Counted from the first letter of the stretch, positions 9,325 to 19,056 are shown. The stretch is 54,604 bases of DNA from Neisseriaceae bacterium PsAf (GCA_017114885.1 WNLJ01000028.1:1-54604); one strand, 5' to 3'. Notes: a model not told the origin generated them from the letters alone. Numbers and translations are program-made.

Positions 9325-9384
9325 AATGAACTCCTAAAAATTATAAAACCAACATATTAACTAAAAAACCAATAGTATAAACTA

Positions 9385-12300
9385 CTAACGTGAACAAGAA
9401 AACCCCTGAATCGCATTATTCCAAATTGGAAAATTTGACATATTCGACCTAATTTCTAAATTAATGGAATATTTTCCATCCAATGTATAGGATACAACCC
9501 TATAACCAACACCTGACTTAACCACCTTAGATTGATCATAAAATCTGAATAGCGCCCACGGACCAGAAAAATTCTTGATTTTTATCGCTCCATCGTTAGT
9601 TTGTAGTGTTAATTTAATTAAATTTCCTTTATTAGGTCCAGGCCAAACAACCCTAGTGGTAGTAGGATAACCATGGCTATACCTTATTTTCTGACCATCA
9701 ATATCTAGATCAGCTTGAAATACATTCGATGATAGAGCCACAGGTTTAACATCAAATGTCATTTTAAACTCATTCCCCCCTATAAAATATGAATTCTTTA
9801 TTTTTAGGAAATTATTATATGCCTTAGCTATTTTAGGATCTATATAATCTCTCTGACTATTTCCATAGGTTTTTTGTTGAATTAACTCTTCAATATTATT
9901 CTCTTTAAAAAACTGTTCAAGTTCCCCTGAAGGTGCAAATATTCTATTAAAATCAGAAATAGATATATCATTTTGAGAATTCTTATTAAATGGGTATTTC
10001 GACATTATAGTTTCCTGACATATTCCAGAAAAAACTCCCGTTACTTTATTATTAATGGTTGTTTTTATCTCCCTAATCGCATGACTCTGAGATCCATCCA
10101 CTAAATCTAATAAAATTGATTTTAAAGGTTCTGGTAAAGTCAAAGCTCTTCCCTTAATTTGACCAAATACTGATTCTTCCTGATTTGGAGCCGTAGGATC
10201 ACTTTTAACAACCAAAGAAAGTGGATAAACTAAATTATAAACATCTTCAAATAGTTTACTCACAGGATTACCATTTAGATCATCAACTCTTACCAACTGA
10301 TTCCCTATGTTCAGTAATGATTTAAACTGATCTTCTACTAACTTCTCCGGTGACAATCTATATTGAGTCCGTTCTCCAGAAATTTCACCTATGATCTTTT
10401 TCCTGTTTTGTTGTAAACCAGAAACTGTTCTTTTAAACCAATCACCACCATAACTATCTTCGGATCCTGTCAAATTCAATTCTCTAGTTACAAACCTAAT
10501 AAAATTAACTATTGGAGAACCTGGATCGGCTAATTGTTTAGATAAAAAGGCAGCATCTTCCAAATTATTAACAGGTCTTATAGTGATATTATTAATGAAC
10601 TTTTTCCATTGGTCCGTAAACTCTATCAGATAATATTGAATCACATCTTCTTTTAACTTTTGTTTATAACCAATGGTGCTTAATTTAGATGAGTTCTTAG
10701 CAGAATCATCATTCAAAACCCACGATAACTCTTCAATAACAGACTGTATTGTCTTATCTATATTTTCCAAAAATAAGTCATGATAAGCCCCTCTTGTATA
10801 AAAAGCAGGAATACTAGTATCAACAACAGACCTACCATCTTTATGCTGTAACATTAAGGAAGCATTATTACCAGCAGCAATAGACAAATTAATATCCTTA
10901 ACATTCGGAGGCAGTGACATATTCTTTAACTTCTTTATGACCCTTGAAGTTGTTGGTGTGTTTCTAGCTTTCTGCATAGCAATATTAACTAAAGAGTTAT
11001 TAGGGCTAAAGACAGGAGGACCATCTGGAAATTCATCATCAAACAAACTCTTTAAATGAAAAGCAAATATCCTCCTGTCTTTTCCTGTATAACCACTTGG
11101 TGCAAAACTATCCCACTGAGACATGAACCAATTAATTAGATCTTCTGAATTTCTACGTGCAGGTTTAACAAGCATTTGATACATTCTAAGAGTATCATAT
11201 ACATCCTGAGAGTTAGTCTTAATATCTTCCGCCAATTGATCAGTGATGTAATTTGTAACTGCAGGCCAGAAAAACTTTAACAAGTGACTGTGATATGCTC
11301 TATCAAGTGTTTCGTTAATAAAAATATGCTCTACATAAGGATTAAGTTTGTCATCTTGGAAATTAAACTGCCCTTCCTTGCTGCCATTCAATTGAGAATT
11401 AATATAACCTAGCTGTTCATAAGCATACATAAGCTCATCGCTTGCTTTATTACTAATAGGAACCTCTTTAATTATATTTTTAGTATATTTAAACTTAGCA
11501 GCAACATAAGAAACATAATCCACCTCCTTATAATATTTCATTACTAAAATAAATAAACCAGCTATCGCAAGTAAACCTATGCCAGAATATTTCAGAATTT
11601 TTTTTCTATTAAATTTAATTCTTTTTGTAGCTGTCAAGTTATCCAAAATACCTCGAGACTCAACTTGTTTGGTCAAGGCTGGGTAATAAAGTTTGCCGAG
11701 ATATTTATTATCATACTCATCCTCACCCACCCTAAGAGAAATGGCAGAACCAAACCAAATATCATGTAAGTATACTGAATACCCAGTAGGATGACCAGGG
11801 AATATTTGCTCCACTAAACTCAAAATAGGTTTTTTAAATGATGATATCAATTCAACAAACTCGAATAACTGACTCCTCGTCTGGTTGTCAAGAGACTCAT
11901 GCAAAACTTCCAATAAATAATCAGTCAGCTTGGTTACCCACTCATCATATCTAGCAGAGAAAACGTCAAAATAATCTGGATCTCTACCATCAATTTTTAT
12001 TGGAGGAGCACTTAAACCAATTCCATTGTCTATTATTTCATCATTGAACATATACATGAATTCTTTTGCACCTGGCAATAAATCAATTTTCGTAATAAAC
12101 AAAGATACTGGCAAATCCTGAGAAAGTGTTTTAGTAATTTCTAAAAACCTAGCTCTCAAAGTATCAGCATAGGATTTTAATTCATTTACAGATACTTTCC
12201 TCAACCACTCAGAATCAATAGCTAATAAAATCCCATCCAAACCAGAATCACGATATTTTTTAACAAGCTTGAAGAAAGTCTTAACATGATTCATACTTTC

Positions 12301-12876
12301 TTCTCTCTGACCATCTAATTTAATCCACTCTGGACTCGTATCGAAATATACTGCCCTATCTGATATCCAAGAATTATAAACATCCGTAGGACCAATATTA
12401 GACGTAGGTTCAAATCCATAGTGCTCAGAATGTAAAAAGTTCTCACCACTATTACTCAAAGCAGAGGTTTTACCTACCGAAGGTGCTCCGATCATTAAAA
12501 ACCAAGGTCGATCTTCAAGGTATGGCTTGGTAATTAAATAAACCATCTCCTGGAATTTATTTTTTTTATCCGTTAGTGAAGAAACTTTTAATGTAAGTAT
12601 AGTATCCTGGAACCGAGATGTAACAACATCTAATTCCTTTTTTTGCTTAGGTTTTTGCTTGAAAGGCTTAAGAAAATATCTAAGTAAAAAAGATATTATC
12701 ATCACCGTTATTGGCCAAAAAACTATAAATAATATAATAGCTATAAGCAGAACCCTAATCCAAACGGCTGCAAATGGATGATATTTACCTACAGCTACTA
12801 TAGGCCCAATGTACCATATAATAGCACATAGGATAAATGCAAATATGATAATTATTGTTCGGCGAAATAAGACCAC
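9385..12876 (-). CDS. tssM: T6SS inner-membrane complex protein TssM (IcmF)
   Basis: The large inner-membrane subunit that with TssJ and TssL spans the envelope and docks the baseplate. 1163 aa. Two N-terminal membrane helices (about 7-30 and 38-68), a cytoplasmic NTPase domain with Walker A GAPSVGKT at residues 130-137, a third helix near residue 430, then the long periplasmic region ending in the Ig-like domain that contacts TssJ. The start is GTG, with AAGGA 7 bases upstream. It lies 28 bases after tssL. The Walker A motif is intact, so ATP binding is plausible. Confidence 0.95.
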   Translation of the reverse strand: MVLFRRTIIIIFAFILCAIIWYIGPIVAVGKYHPFAAVWIRVLLIAIILFIVFWPITVMIISFLLRYFLKPFKQKPKQKKELDVVTSRFQDTILTLKVSSLTDKKNKFQEMVYLITKPYLEDRPWFLMIGAPSVGKTSALSNSGENFLHSEHYGFEPTSNIGPTDVYNSWISDRAVYFDTSPEWIKLDGQREESMNHVKTFFKLVKKYRDSGLDGILLAIDSEWLRKVSVNELKSYADTLRARFLEITKTLSQDLPVSLFITKIDLLPGAKEFMYMFNDEIIDNGIGLSAPPIKIDGRDPDYFDVFSARYDEWVTKLTDYLLEVLHESLDNQTRSQLFEFVELISSFKKPILSLVEQIFPGHPTGYSVYLHDIWFGSAISLRVGEDEYDNKYLGKLYYPALTKQVESRGILDNLTATKRIKFNRKKILKYSGIGLLAIAGLFILVMKYYKEVDYVSYVAAKFKYTKNIIKEVPISNKASDELMYAYEQLGYINSQLNGSKEGQFNFQDDKLNPYVEHIFINETLDRAYHSHLLKFFWPAVTNYITDQLAEDIKTNSQDVYDTLRMYQMLVKPARRNSEDLINWFMSQWDSFAPSGYTGKDRRIFAFHLKSLFDDEFPDGPPVFSPNNSLVNIAMQKARNTPTTSRVIKKLKNMSLPPNVKDINLSIAAGNNASLMLQHKDGRSVVDTSIPAFYTRGAYHDLFLENIDKTIQSVIEELSWVLNDDSAKNSSKLSTIGYKQKLKEDVIQYYLIEFTDQWKKFINNITIRPVNNLEDAAFLSKQLADPGSPIVNFIRFVTRELNLTGSEDSYGGDWFKRTVSGLQQNRKKIIGEISGERTQYRLSPEKLVEDQFKSLLNIGNQLVRVDDLNGNPVSKLFEDVYNLVYPLSLVVKSDPTAPNQEESVFGQIKGRALTLPEPLKSILLDLVDGSQSHAIREIKTTINNKVTGVFSGICQETIMSKYPFNKNSQNDISISDFNRIFAPSGELEQFFKENNIEELIQQKTYGNSQRDYIDPKIAKAYNNFLKIKNSYFIGGNEFKMTFDVKPVALSSNVFQADLDIDGQKIRYSHGYPTTTRVVWPGPNKGNLIKLTLQTNDGAIKIKNFSGPWALFRFYDQSKVVKSGVGYRVVSYTLDGKYSINLEIRSNMSNFPIWNNAIQGFSCSR

Positions 12877-12904
12877 TGATTTTTCCTTAGCAAATAGTTA
12901 AAAG

Positions 12905-14476
12905 TTAGTAACTGATTTCATCATTAACGATACTTTCACTATCGTTATTTAGAATCTCCAAAAATTCATCTTTTTCTTTTCTTCCAATTTTCCACAAAAT
13001 ATCAACTCTTCTATTCTTTGACCTACCTTCTGCAGTATCATTATTAGCTATAGGTTCAGAGTCTCCCTTACCTTCAGAAGAAATTTTTCTTTGATTATAG
13101 GCATTTACACTCGTTCCATTTCTAAGCTCTCTCTCTACAGTTTTTGCTCTGTCTATGGAAAGTTGTAAGTTAGAACCAACACCCTTCCTATACTGTGTAT
13201 TATCAGTATGACCAATCACAACCAAATCTCCAGGATAATTCGCCAAACCATTACCCAACCTCTCCAAATTCTTTTTCTTTTTAAACTCTTCCGTCAATTC
13301 CGCAGAACCTACATTAAAAGCACCATCTGAGGTAAAAATCAGTAACCATCCAAGAGGATGCTCTCTAATCTGAAGCCACCCCTCCTTAAGAATTGAAGCT
13401 AGCTCTGGAGGAGGAGTTGTTCTTATAGTTGCCAAAACAGGAGGCTGCCACGCATCAATCTCATTACGTAACTCCCTAGACAAACTATGCAAGTAAAGAG
13501 AAATCAAAAGATATAAAGTAAGAAATGTTAGTATAGTTCCAATTAATAACTTTAAAGGTGTTATTATATGATTTCTTCTTTTTAAGATTTCATAATCCAA
13601 TAAATGAGTTAAGTCTACTGCAGGTTTCGTAAATAAAAGACCTTTTATTTCACTTTTTAAATGATTTAAAATAATAGGGCCCTGGTCTATAATTCCATAC
13701 TTACCCAAAAAACCTAAAGATAAAAACAAATCATAAAACTCCAATATTTCCTTATTTTTATTTGGTTTTTCTAGATATCTATCTAAATGCTCAAAACATT
13801 TTTCTCCACCCCATGCATCCTTGTAAAACTGAACTAATAAATCCGTGTCAAAAACAATCCCATGCTCTGCCAGTTTTTCATTTAGAAAAGAACAAAGCAT
13901 ATACCCCATGTTATCCACATCTTCAGGTAGATATTGAGCAGATAACAAAACAGTTCTAAAATCTTCTATCTGCTTAGTTAACTGTAATTTTAAAGAAACC
14001 AAATCTCTATCATCAATGTTAGTCACATCACCAGAAATAATAGGAAGTATTGCCAACAAGGAAGGAACTGCGGCTTTGACAAAATTATTTCCCCACACCG
14101 ATTTAGCAATAATTTTTTTTATGCTTCCTTGACTTACATTTGTCTGATACTTAACAGCATCACTATCAACTGAGTCTGAATCATTATTGCTAATATCTAA
14201 TGAACGTGCCCTACGAGCCCCCTTATATTGAACTGAAAGAGAAGGATCTGAATCATATTCTGTTGTTCTGGTTTGAGAGCTACCCACTGATGTATCTACT
14301 TCATCAACTAAGGCAACCTCTTCATCCATATCTTTGGGCATTTGAATTTTTTTATTATGAGCAGTATCAATTTTACTCATTGTATCCAATGCTGCCCTCT
14401 CAGGAGAAACTTTCCCCCTCACTCTCGAGCGTATATCAGAGATAGCCGAACTGATTTGATTTTCTATAAATTTCAT
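12905..14476 (-). CDS. tssL: T6SS protein TssL with C-terminal OmpA peptidoglycan-binding domain
   Basis: The inner-membrane partner of TssM. The ATG at 14476 overlaps the tssK stop in an ATGA, giving 523 aa; an in-frame TTG at 14503 is less likely. The first 140 residues are polar and low-complexity, followed by the DotU/TssL helical domain (about 140-310), one membrane helix near residue 320-345, and an OmpA-like domain at the C-terminus with the VIGHTDN, LSIDRAKTV and RSKNRRVDI motifs that bind peptidoglycan. The fused OmpA domain replaces a separate TagL-type anchor. Operon order is tssJ, two small genes, tssK, tssL, tssM. Confidence 0.94.
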   Translation of the reverse strand: MKFIENQISSAISDIRSRVRGKVSPERAALDTMSKIDTAHNKKIQMPKDMDEEVALVDEVDTSVGSSQTRTTEYDSDPSLSVQYKGARRARSLDISNNDSDSVDSDAVKYQTNVSQGSIKKIIAKSVWGNNFVKAAVPSLLAILPIISGDVTNIDDRDLVSLKLQLTKQIEDFRTVLLSAQYLPEDVDNMGYMLCSFLNEKLAEHGIVFDTDLLVQFYKDAWGGEKCFEHLDRYLEKPNKNKEILEFYDLFLSLGFLGKYGIIDQGPIILNHLKSEIKGLLFTKPAVDLTHLLDYEILKRRNHIITPLKLLIGTILTFLTLYLLISLYLHSLSRELRNEIDAWQPPVLATIRTTPPPELASILKEGWLQIREHPLGWLLIFTSDGAFNVGSAELTEEFKKKKNLERLGNGLANYPGDLVVIGHTDNTQYRKGVGSNLQLSIDRAKTVERELRNGTSVNAYNQRKISSEGKGDSEPIANNDTAEGRSKNRRVDILWKIGRKEKDEFLEILNNDSESIVNDEISY

Positions 14477-15834
14477 TTGACTCTTCTTTCTCTTATTCCC
14501 CAAACATCAAACCTTAAAGAAGGAAAATCACCTACAATACTCAATGCAATAGACACAGAGGATAAAGTTCTCTTATATAAATCATCCTGATTATCTAATT
14601 CAAAATAAACACTACTAGGATAATATGGCACATTTCTAGGTGGTGTAGCTAAAGGAATCATGCGAATTCCAGGCAATTGTAATTCAATAAGATCAGAAAT
14701 TAAGTCTGCTGGCCCAATCTTTGTTTGGGCTGGAAAAATTACTTTCAGTTTATCTGATGGTACATTAGCACTGACTGCAAAAATAATTTTCTCAACTCTC
14801 AACTGAGGATCATTCTGATGAATATAAATTCCATCACCAGCATCCAAAAATTGTAAACCAACTGAAGGAGACTCTATTATTAAAGATAAAGCTCCACGTA
14901 AGGATCTAAATAAATTAAAAAAAGAAACATGCAAGGATTCATGTTCATACACAATATTCCCTATACCACGAAACTTTTCAGCTCCTGGCACAAAAGAAAT
15001 TTTCCCTAACATCTCTAATAGTACAAAAAAGATTCTCTCTGGATGAGCTAGAGGAAGAGAAAGTAAATGACTTAACTTTAACTTATACTCATTAAAAATC
15101 TGCAATAACAATAACTCTAACAATTCAGATAAATTACCGATAGATTGATCAAAGTAATCCTCCCCTATATAGGAAAGTCTAGACGATATAATACCAAGAA
15201 TCTCTTCTGTAGAACTTTTCAACCAACCTATAGCTCTAAAATCAAGTAACGGTGGTAAAAAGTTTTCATCTAAAAATATATTATGTCCATCTTCTGAAAA
15301 CTCTTTGACTCTACATATGGGCAAAACTGTTTCGGATCCAGTAATTGTTTTTTGCAATACTAATCTAGCATTCAAGGTTACCATTTGTACATACGTACTT
15401 TGGGGAGTTCCATCTTGAGCTACTCCGTGATTTCTATCTGTCACCTCATTTTCTACAACCACATATCTAGAATTACTCTTCTGCTCAGCATCCATATTAA
15501 TATAAGGATTACCCAAAATATCAAGAGACAAAACCAAACAAACAATCTCCCCTTGATGCTCTTTTCTCAAGCCAATCGGGAGGGGTAACGGATCATTACT
15601 AGGCATATCAAACGGAGTTCCATCAGGAAAAATTCCCTTAGTTTTTTTAATTGCCAATTTATTTTGTTCCAGTAGTGCATGATCAATCTCTAGCTCCAGG
15701 AATCCCCACGGATAAGGAGCAAAAACACTATCCTTTTTATTGATCAGATTTTCAAAATAACGATCCTGCTCCTGAAAGTGTTGGGGTTCCATCATCATAC
15801 CTTCAACCCACAGTACTTTTTGTTTTGGAAGCAC
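14473..15834 (-). CDS. tssK: T6SS baseplate protein TssK
   Basis: The trimeric connector that links the baseplate (TssE/F/G) to the TssM/TssL membrane complex. 453 aa, usual length. The typical start is visible: QKVLWVEGMMMEPQHFQEQDR, then the PYPWGFLEL block. The start codon is GTG, with a GGGGGG-type ribosome binding site 5-6 bases upstream. Its stop overlaps the tssL start (ATGA), so the two are translationally coupled. Confidence 0.95.
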   Translation of the reverse strand: MLPKQKVLWVEGMMMEPQHFQEQDRYFENLINKKDSVFAPYPWGFLELEIDHALLEQNKLAIKKTKGIFPDGTPFDMPSNDPLPLPIGLRKEHQGEIVCLVLSLDILGNPYINMDAEQKSNSRYVVVENEVTDRNHGVAQDGTPQSTYVQMVTLNARLVLQKTITGSETVLPICRVKEFSEDGHNIFLDENFLPPLLDFRAIGWLKSSTEEILGIISSRLSYIGEDYFDQSIGNLSELLELLLLQIFNEYKLKLSHLLSLPLAHPERIFFVLLEMLGKISFVPGAEKFRGIGNIVYEHESLHVSFFNLFRSLRGALSLIIESPSVGLQFLDAGDGIYIHQNDPQLRVEKIIFAVSANVPSDKLKVIFPAQTKIGPADLISDLIELQLPGIRMIPLATPPRNVPYYPSSVYFELDNQDDLYKRTLSSVSIALSIVGDFPSLRFDVWGIRERRVK

Positions 15835-15875
15835 TTGACCCCCCCTTTGTTATAAACCAATTATTACCAAACAAA

Positions 15876-16064
15876 TCACCCAATAATTACATTTACAATC
15901 GCTTGAAATGGATACAATATCATCTCAAATACAGTTTTCACAATGTCAACTGTTAAATTAGTATGTCCATCCAGGCTTTCAGTATTTATTTCAGTTGCAG
16001 CTCTAGTTAAGTGCATGCTTACGAAAAAAAACAAAAACACAGATAAATTAATAAATTTCTTCAT
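15876..16064 (-). CDS. Small exported protein with hydrophobic C-terminus, T6SS-linked
   Basis: A 62-aa protein: N-terminal signal peptide (MKKFINLSV, hydrophobic core, cleavage expected after TRA), a short polar middle, and a hydrophobic C-terminal helix of about 20 residues with a Pro in the middle. The ATG at 16064 is better placed relative to GAGAGA than the in-frame GTG at 16070. The layout matches the next gene upstream (16087-16308), so the two look like diverged paralogues. They separate tssJ from tssK, a place where T6SS operons normally have no such genes. Function unknown. Confidence 0.72.
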   Translation of the reverse strand: MKKFINLSVFLFFFVSMHLTRAATEINTESLDGHTNLTVDIVKTVFEMILYPFQAIVNVIIG

Positions 16065-16086
16065 GATCACATCTCTCTAAAGCTCT

Positions 16087-16308
16087 TTAGATGGCATTAA
16101 TTATAAATTTAACGACTATCTCAACAGGCAAAAATGCAAACTTTAGAACAGTCCAAGAAACATCTTTGCCAAAATTATAAGAAGTATCAATAACAGGTTT
16201 GCCTGTTGGCCCATCAGAATTAAAGACGTAAGAGTCCTTTGCCGATAAGTTAGGTGAAGTACCAAACATTAAAGCACCCACAAAAAATGAATAAACAACC
16301 TTTCTCAT
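16087..16308 (-). CDS. Small exported protein with hydrophobic C-terminus, T6SS-linked (paralogue)
   Basis: A 73-aa protein beginning MRKVVYSFFVGALMFG, with a signal peptide ending LSA and a C-terminal hydrophobic helix of about 20 residues containing Pro. AAGGAAGGGG lies about 9 bases before this ATG. A longer frame starts at 16383, overlapping the tssJ stop, but its extra 25 residues merely translate an AAAAT repeat, so the short form is preferred. The C-terminal helix resembles that of the neighbouring 62-aa protein. Probably inserted in the inner membrane facing the periplasm. Function unknown. Confidence 0.72.
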   Translation of the reverse strand: MRKVVYSFFVGALMFGTSPNLSAKDSYVFNSDGPTGKPVIDTSYNFGKDVSWTVLKFAFLPVEIVVKFIINAI

Positions 16309-16327
16309 AGAAAGCACCCCTTCCTTC

Positions 16328-16356
16328 AAAATAAAATAAAATAAAATAAAATAAAA
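16328..16356. repeat. AAAAT pentanucleotide repeat (5 copies plus AAAA)
   Basis: Five exact AAAAT units and a sixth partial unit lie in the spacer between tssJ and the 73-aa exported protein, 20 bases upstream of its ATG and adjoining its ribosome binding site. A change in copy number would alter the spacing and the reading frame of the coupled leader frame that begins in the tssJ stop codon. Confidence 0.9.
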
Positions 16357-16379
16357 CAATTCAAACACTCTTAAAAAAA

Positions 16380-16949
16380 TCAAAATACAACTACGCCACT
16401 CCCATTCTTCTTATCTTTGTTTTTATTGTTTTTATTATTTTTATTTGTTTCTACTTTACCAACTAATATCTCATTCCTAGTAATTTTAACTGGTATTGCT
16501 ATTTTTTTATGTTTCTTGATAATTTCAACCCTATCGATTGGTTTGAAATCATTCAGCTGCTGAAAATTAGCTCCAGCCACCAACCACAAAGGAGCATCGT
16601 CCTTACGATTGTAAACAATATCAAAATCTAATTGATAACTTTGATTAGGTGAAACCATCAACTCCCTAGAATCAATCACTTCATTACCTTCTGTAGTATC
16701 TTTACAAGGTATACCATCATAAACACCATCTGGAGACCAATATTTAGATTTAACAATAAAGAAACAAGCCTTAACTGGCTGTGCACCTTGATTATCATAT
16801 CCAGGATTTATCGTACCATCAGATTCTAAAGAAACATTAATCTTAATATTGCTTTCATTAGACAAGATTGTACTAGGCAAATCAAATAATTGCCTACAAG
16901 AAGACAAAGATAATACAACAAACAACACTTTCCACCATCTTCCAGCCAT
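16380..16949 (-). CDS. tssJ: T6SS outer-membrane lipoprotein TssJ
   Basis: A lipoprotein that anchors the TssM periplasmic tip at the outer membrane. 189 aa. The signal peptide ends in the lipobox LSSC (Cys near residue 18), followed by a transthyretin-like beta domain (INVSLESDG, INPGYDNQGAQPVKACFFIVKS). After about residue 165 there is an odd tail of Lys/Asn repeats. It follows the DUF4150 gene on the same strand. The call rests on lipobox, length, the strand pattern and the position before tssK-L-M. Confidence 0.82.
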   Translation of the reverse strand: MAGRWWKVLFVVLSLSSCRQLFDLPSTILSNESNIKINVSLESDGTINPGYDNQGAQPVKACFFIVKSKYWSPDGVYDGIPCKDTTEGNEVIDSRELMVSPNQSYQLDFDIVYNRKDDAPLWLVAGANFQQLNDFKPIDRVEIIKKHKKIAIPVKITRNEILVGKVETNKNNKNNKNKDKKNGSGVVVF

Positions 16950-16974
16950 AAACTAAGCTCCTTAAATTTTCTAT

Positions 16975-17340
16975 TTAGGACATCACATAATATTTCGTTT
17001 GACTAGGAGCCACCTGATTGCCCATTGAGTTATTATTATTATGAGTTCCCATATCCCCTAATCTTGTCTTTGGCATACCTTGCAATATATACACACCAGA
17101 ACCATTAACTGGTTGTTGCTGAGCAGAATTGGTCCCCGATGCAGCACCTATAACACTTCCATTAGAAACTGTATTAGTCCTAATAGTCCCCATATTCTGC
17201 TGGTTAGGGCCCATCAAAAAATAATTAGAGACATTGGGAACACCAGAACCATTAGGAGATTCATTCGGACCAGAGGCAGGTATCATTGGCTCAGCGCCAG
17301 CAAATCCTGTTCCACCACCATTATTATTAGCTGCTGTCAT
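16975..17340 (-). CDS. DUF4150 / PAAR-like T6SS spike-tip protein
   Basis: A PAAR-like tip protein expected to sharpen the VgrG spike. About 121 aa, Asn/Gly/Pro-rich, with the pattern of short beta segments (VIGAASGTNS, LQGMPKTRLGDMG) and the family-typical end APSQTKYYVM. In-frame GTG (17349) and ATG (17346) starts overlap the DUF3540 stop, but GGGG is best spaced for the ATG at 17340. There is no C-terminal toxin extension, so this is a bare tip. It is the last gene of the vgrG-DUF2169-pentapeptide-DUF3540 cassette. Confidence 0.8.
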   Translation of the reverse strand: MTAANNNGGGTGFAGAEPMIPASGPNESPNGSGVPNVSNYFLMGPNQQNMGTIRTNTVSNGSVIGAASGTNSAQQQPVNGSGVYILQGMPKTRLGDMGTHNNNNSMGNQVAPSQTKYYVMS

Positions 17341-17345
17341 AATCA

Positions 17346-17942
17346 TCACCCCATATGAACTTGACCACCATCTATCTTAAGAAGTGCGTCAGATTGAATA
17401 ACGCCTATCTTATTCCTCAATGTGTAGGTCTGAGAAACCTTTATGAATAAGTTTTTAGACTTTACTTCCTCAGAATTCTTAACTTCTTTATAAGAATTAT
17501 AAGCTACCGTGTAGATCTCATTATATACGTATTTTGATAAACTGGAATAAAATTCTGTTTTTTCTGCTCTTACAATATAATCATGTGTATCAAAAATAAC
17601 TCTTTTACCAATCGACATCTCAATATTAGGTGCTACAATTTTTAGATTATTTTTTTTAAAATCAAGCGTAACCACTTCCTCTTTTTTTGATTTCTCCAAA
17701 ATAAAAACTACAAACATTACTTGACCATCAAAAATAGCACTAACTTTATCTCCCTCATCTGGTAATATTAAACAGCTAGTTGCAATTTCAACAGGATATT
17801 CAGGATAATCATCAAGAAAAAGTTTATTTTCTACGTCAAGGCAAATATGACCAATAACAGTTTGACCTATTGTCACAGCCTCAGACTCATAATGTACCGA
17901 TTTATGAAGAGGTTCATTTACTACCTTAGATTTAAATTCCAT
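17346..17942 (-). CDS. DUF3540 protein of T6SS tip cassette
   Basis: A 198-aa protein of the DUF3540 type, usually found next to DUF2169 and DUF4150 genes in T6SS vgrG clusters. Visible family features are a block of type ATSCLILPDEGDKVSA near residue 55-70 and the C-terminal LLKIDGGQVHMG ending. No signal peptide and no catalytic motif that I can see. Its start overlaps the upstream pentapeptide gene by 11 bases and its stop overlaps the possible DUF4150 start codons. A role in loading the tip is inferred from context. Confidence 0.82.
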   Translation of the reverse strand: MEFKSKVVNEPLHKSVHYESEAVTIGQTVIGHICLDVENKLFLDDYPEYPVEIATSCLILPDEGDKVSAIFDGQVMFVVFILEKSKKEEVVTLDFKKNNLKIVAPNIEMSIGKRVIFDTHDYIVRAEKTEFYSSLSKYVYNEIYTVAYNSYKEVKNSEEVKSKNLFIKVSQTYTLRNKIGVIQSDALLKIDGGQVHMG

Positions 17943-19023
17943 AGCGACTAACTCCAGAAGGAAAAACAGGAAACTCTAAATTTTTATCTCTCGGTCCCAC
18001 TTGATGGCTGTTATACCATTTCTCTATAGATCCTAATAATGGATCACTAGAAATAAGAGAGCGATCAGTAAAATCCAATTTCGCTCCATGTGTTTTTACA
18101 TTACTTTGTTTTGTCTTAATAAGACTGCTAGAAGTCAAAGATGCTCCCCTATAATCAGCTTTATAAAACTCACTTTTAGAAAAATCGGTGTTTTTAATCA
18201 CTGCTCGATTAAAAGAAGCAATATTAAAAACACACTGATAATATTTAGAATGATATATTTTTGCATCTGTTAGTTGTGAATTATTAAAGGCAACATACTC
18301 ATATTTACTATTATCTATTTTTGCTTCCACAAAATTTCCATGGTTAAATTTTAACTTATAAAACTCTGAGTTATTAATATACGATTGGTGAAAGCTTATT
18401 CGATTAACATCTAACCCCTTCAAAGTAAGCTTATCCAATTGACAATTAAAAAATACAAAATCTTCAGCATTTCCTAAATAAAAAGCGTTCTGATTACATT
18501 CTGAGTTGGCAACAATCCTAATCTTAAAAGAATTATTTTCATAAGTAAGTTCTAATAACCTAGATTCCACTATACTAGAATGTTTAATATCATTTTGAAT
18601 AAAACTACTCTTTTGTAATAAACTATTAACAAAAGAAGTACTAAATAAACTTGACTCTTTAATTTTTAAATTATTAAGCTCAACATTATTTAATTGTAAT
18701 TCTTCAAAAAAACCTCTTCTTCCAAAAACATTATTGATTTTCGATTCATTAAAATCAATTTCCGTTACAATCAAATTTAGAAAATTAATACGATCAAAAG
18801 TACAGTCATTAAAACTGACTGTACTTAATTCACAATCCACAAATTCCACATTCTCAAAAATGCACTTCTCAAACCTAACCTGATTAAATAATGAATTCGA
18901 TATTTTTATATTCTTAAATTTATAATTAGAAAAATGTATATTGTGTAGGGAGAAATCGCCCCTAGATAAACTAGAAAACACCCCATTTTTTTTAATCTTA
19001 GGAATTGCAAAAGACTCATTCAT
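17932..19023 (-). CDS. Pentapeptide-repeat protein of T6SS tip cassette
   Basis: A 363-aa protein composed largely of degenerate pentapeptide repeats (x-F/L-x-x-x with aromatic or Leu centres such as CIFENVEFVDCELSTVSFND) from about residue 20 to 300, expected to fold as a right-handed square beta helix. The last 50 residues are non-repetitive. No signal peptide. It lies 33 bases after the DUF2169-pentapeptide gene, whose C-terminal half has the same kind of repeats, so the pair may have arisen by duplication. Partner or chaperone of the tip is more likely than a toxin, but this is not settled. Confidence 0.85.
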   Translation of the reverse strand: MNESFAIPKIKKNGVFSSLSRGDFSLHNIHFSNYKFKNIKISNSLFNQVRFEKCIFENVEFVDCELSTVSFNDCTFDRINFLNLIVTEIDFNESKINNVFGRRGFFEELQLNNVELNNLKIKESSLFSTSFVNSLLQKSSFIQNDIKHSSIVESRLLELTYENNSFKIRIVANSECNQNAFYLGNAEDFVFFNCQLDKLTLKGLDVNRISFHQSYINNSEFYKLKFNHGNFVEAKIDNSKYEYVAFNNSQLTDAKIYHSKYYQCVFNIASFNRAVIKNTDFSKSEFYKADYRGASLTSSSLIKTKQSNVKTHGAKLDFTDRSLISSDPLLGSIEKWYNSHQVGPRDKNLEFPVFPSGVSRYGI

Positions 19024-19056
19024 ATTTGTAAAATCCTGCTAAAATTTTATTCAAAG

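Noticed and set aside
16309-16383. Longer N-terminus for the 73-aa exported protein (start at 16383)
   Set aside because: The extra residues are translated AAAAT repeat and would put a second hydrophobic run before the true signal peptide; the internal ATG has a strong ribosome binding site.
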